Source of the DNA: NIOZ-UU13 sp041862635
GTDB taxonomy: Bacteria > Planctomycetota > Phycisphaerae > Sedimentisphaerales > Anaerobacaceae
Assembly: GCA_041862635.1 (NCBI GenBank)
Contig: JBGVTO010000411.1
Span: 1-5,991, forward strand
Length of the DNA stretch: 5,991 nucleotides
Reading direction: 5' to 3'
Numbering within the stretch: position 1 is the first letter of the stretch; each line of letters opens with the position of its first letter. The notes beneath the pieces were generated by a model. That model saw only the letters and a program-made list of their open reading frames with translations. It was not told the DNA's origin and did no database searches. Shown here one piece after another: positions 4,890-5,991 of this stretch. The position numbers were made by a program, and so were the translations under genes.

Positions 4890-5991
4890 TAGATTAGCAG
4901 CAGCAATGATACTCACTTGTGTATTCACCGTCTCGTTTTGTTCGGCGGGAACCGTCGATTGTGAGATTAAAGGCGCGAAGTTAGTTCGGGCGGTTCGCGA
5001 AAGTGAAGATTGGATTCACAAAATCGATAGTTTGTACATCCGTATCGAAAGCAAATCGACAAAAACGCCGGAAGGAATCGCTGCAAGACGTGCTGGGCTA
5101 AGACAGCAGTTTCCGGATGGGGACTTGGAACCAAGCCGATTCCCTGAGCTCAAGCCCATGTCGACGGCAATCCTTGAATATGCGTTCGATGAGACCCGAG
5201 TGAGGTCCTTGAACGATCAGCGTGACAGCGGGCGCGAGTTAAAAATCTGGGACGGCAGGCGGCTTGTGGTTCATGAGGCGCCTCTCCACGAGGGGCAAGA
5301 GCAATATACCCTGAGCCGCACATTTCAGGGCAGCTTCCAGGACATGCTTGCCTTTGAAACGAGCTGGCCCAGAGCGCAGCCACACGCATTTTGGTGGGAC
5401 GATAAGTATATTGACGAACTCTTGGATTATTATGGGCACGCAGAAGATTCTTCGATCACAGGGCGTTGTGACTACCGCGGCGTTGACTGCTATGTCCTGG
5501 ACGTACCCCCGAGAGGGATACCGGGATTAGTGATTGTTCAATCGTACCCGGGTTGTAAGAGTTGCCAGCGCCGCCAGTACGGACTTATCGGAGAAGCACG
5601 CGGGTTGGCCGGGCAATCCTATAGGTGGTACGTCGGCGCAAAAGACCACAGACTGTACGGTCTTGTGTGGCTATCCAACAAAAAGCCGCGCGTTGAGTAC
5701 TGGATGTTGGACTACCGAGAGGTTAGGCCAGATTGCTGGTTGCCTATGATTCAAGGCTGCGAAGTTTATGAGAAGGACATTTCCGGTCGATCCTATGTGG
5801 ACGTTCGTACTGACCTGAAAGTAGTTGATATCCGCATAAAAGAGCCATTGTCGGACGAGCTGTTTGAGATGGAGCTCAAGGAGGGTGTCAAAGTTGTTGA
5901 CAATCGGTCCGGCCGGACAATCACGTACACATACAGACCTGGTCCCCCGGAGCTGGTAGGCAAGGTCCTGCCGGAATTTGGGGACATCAAC
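4876..5991 (+). CDS. Exported LolA/RseB-like protein with probable thioredoxin-like C-terminus (partial, runs off the window end)
   Basis: From ATG 4876 the frame stays open for 372 codons to the window edge, so the stop codon lies outside. Residues 1-24 form a signal peptide (R6, core AAAMILTCVFTVSF, then CSA before GT). The body resembles the LolA/RseB half-barrel fold: a starting helix (LVRAVRESEDWIHKIDSLYI), strands such as YAFDETRV and LKIWDGRRLVVHE, a late WYVGAKDHRLYGLVWL pair, then CWLPMIQGCEVY and PLSDELFEMELKEGVKVVD. In LolA relatives this fold binds lipid or acyl chains; the assignment here rests on pattern and is moderate. Six cysteines follow the signal peptide, including CKSC (227-230) and a C198/C205 pair. 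The last visible residues, PPELVGKVLPEFGDIN, match the linker before the thioredoxin-like domain of gene 3 (PPSLAGRPLPELKDVKIN), so such a domain probably follows. Base composition is richer in GC than in gene 3. Confidence 0.88.
   Translation, partial: MWNLNRLAAAMILTCVFTVSFCSAGTVDCEIKGAKLVRAVRESEDWIHKIDSLYIRIESKSTKTPEGIAARRAGLRQQFPDGDLEPSRFPELKPMSTAILEYAFDETRVRSLNDQRDSGRELKIWDGRRLVVHEAPLHEGQEQYTLSRTFQGSFQDMLAFETSWPRAQPHAFWWDDKYIDELLDYYGHAEDSSITGRCDYRGVDCYVLDVPPRGIPGLVIVQSYPGCKSCQRRQYGLIGEARGLAGQSYRWYVGAKDHRLYGLVWLSNKKPRVEYWMLDYREVRPDCWLPMIQGCEVYEKDISGRSYVDVRTDLKVVDIRIKEPLSDELFEMELKEGVKVVDNRSGRTITYTYRPGPPELVGKVLPEFGDIN

Noticed and set aside
4933..4941. Possible lipobox VSFC in the signal peptide of gene 4
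   Set aside because: The residue before Cys is Phe rather than Gly, Ala or Ser, and a normal signal peptidase I site (CSA before GT) follows directly.
5150..5990. Open frames on both strands within gene 4 (5150-5389, 5239-5439, 5348-5530, 5534-5749, 5793-5990)
   Set aside because: All overlap the 372-codon frame from ATG 4876, which has a signal peptide, Shine-Dalgarno and coherent strand pattern and runs to the window end without a stop.

Overview
This window reads as a run of envelope or secreted-protein genes, all on the + strand, from a bacterium that looks like a Planctomycetota member, perhaps Phycisphaerae. That assignment is an inference from protein style: a LamG-fold protein with a C-terminal membrane tail, a long chain of carboxypeptidase-regulatory-like beta-sandwich domains fused to an odd thioredoxin-like domain, and a LolA-like protein that seems to carry the same C-terminal module. 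No taxonomic marker gene is present. GC is moderate and, from the few lines counted by eye, is higher in the last gene.

Layout. Positions 1-202 may hold the C-terminal end of an unrecognised upstream gene (an open frame to a TAA at 200-202). A good sigma70-type promoter (TTGACA, 17-bp spacer, TAACAT) overlaps that stop codon. It is followed by an AT-rich leader with a small dyad and a clear Shine-Dalgarno. Gene 1 (298-1485) encodes a 395-aa exported protein of unknown function with two Asp/Asn-rich calcium-loop-like motifs. A 108-nt gap with a perfect 8-bp hairpin separates it from gene 2 (1594-2349), a LamG/concanavalin-like domain protein with a C-terminal transmembrane tail and an apparently damaged 5' end. 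Gene 3 (2400-4889) encodes an 829-aa exported protein with a signal peptide, seven carboxypeptidase-regulatory-like repeats and a thioredoxin-like domain whose CxxC site is replaced by QRPS. Gene 4 (4876 to beyond the window end) overlaps gene 3 by 14 bp. It encodes an exported protein with LolA/RseB-like features and breaks off just where a thioredoxin-like module, matching the one in gene 3, appears to begin.

How they may work together. The tight spacing (108 nt, 50 nt, then a 14-bp overlap), the shared strand and the single good promoter suggest co-transcription. Three of the four products have a signal peptide and gene 2 keeps the end of one, so the products probably act in the periplasm or at the cell surface. 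Genes 3 and 4 are the most closely linked, by translational overlap and by a shared linker before the thioredoxin-like fold. No substrate or pathway can be named from the sequence. No rRNA, intact tRNA, CRISPR array, insertion sequence or origin was seen.
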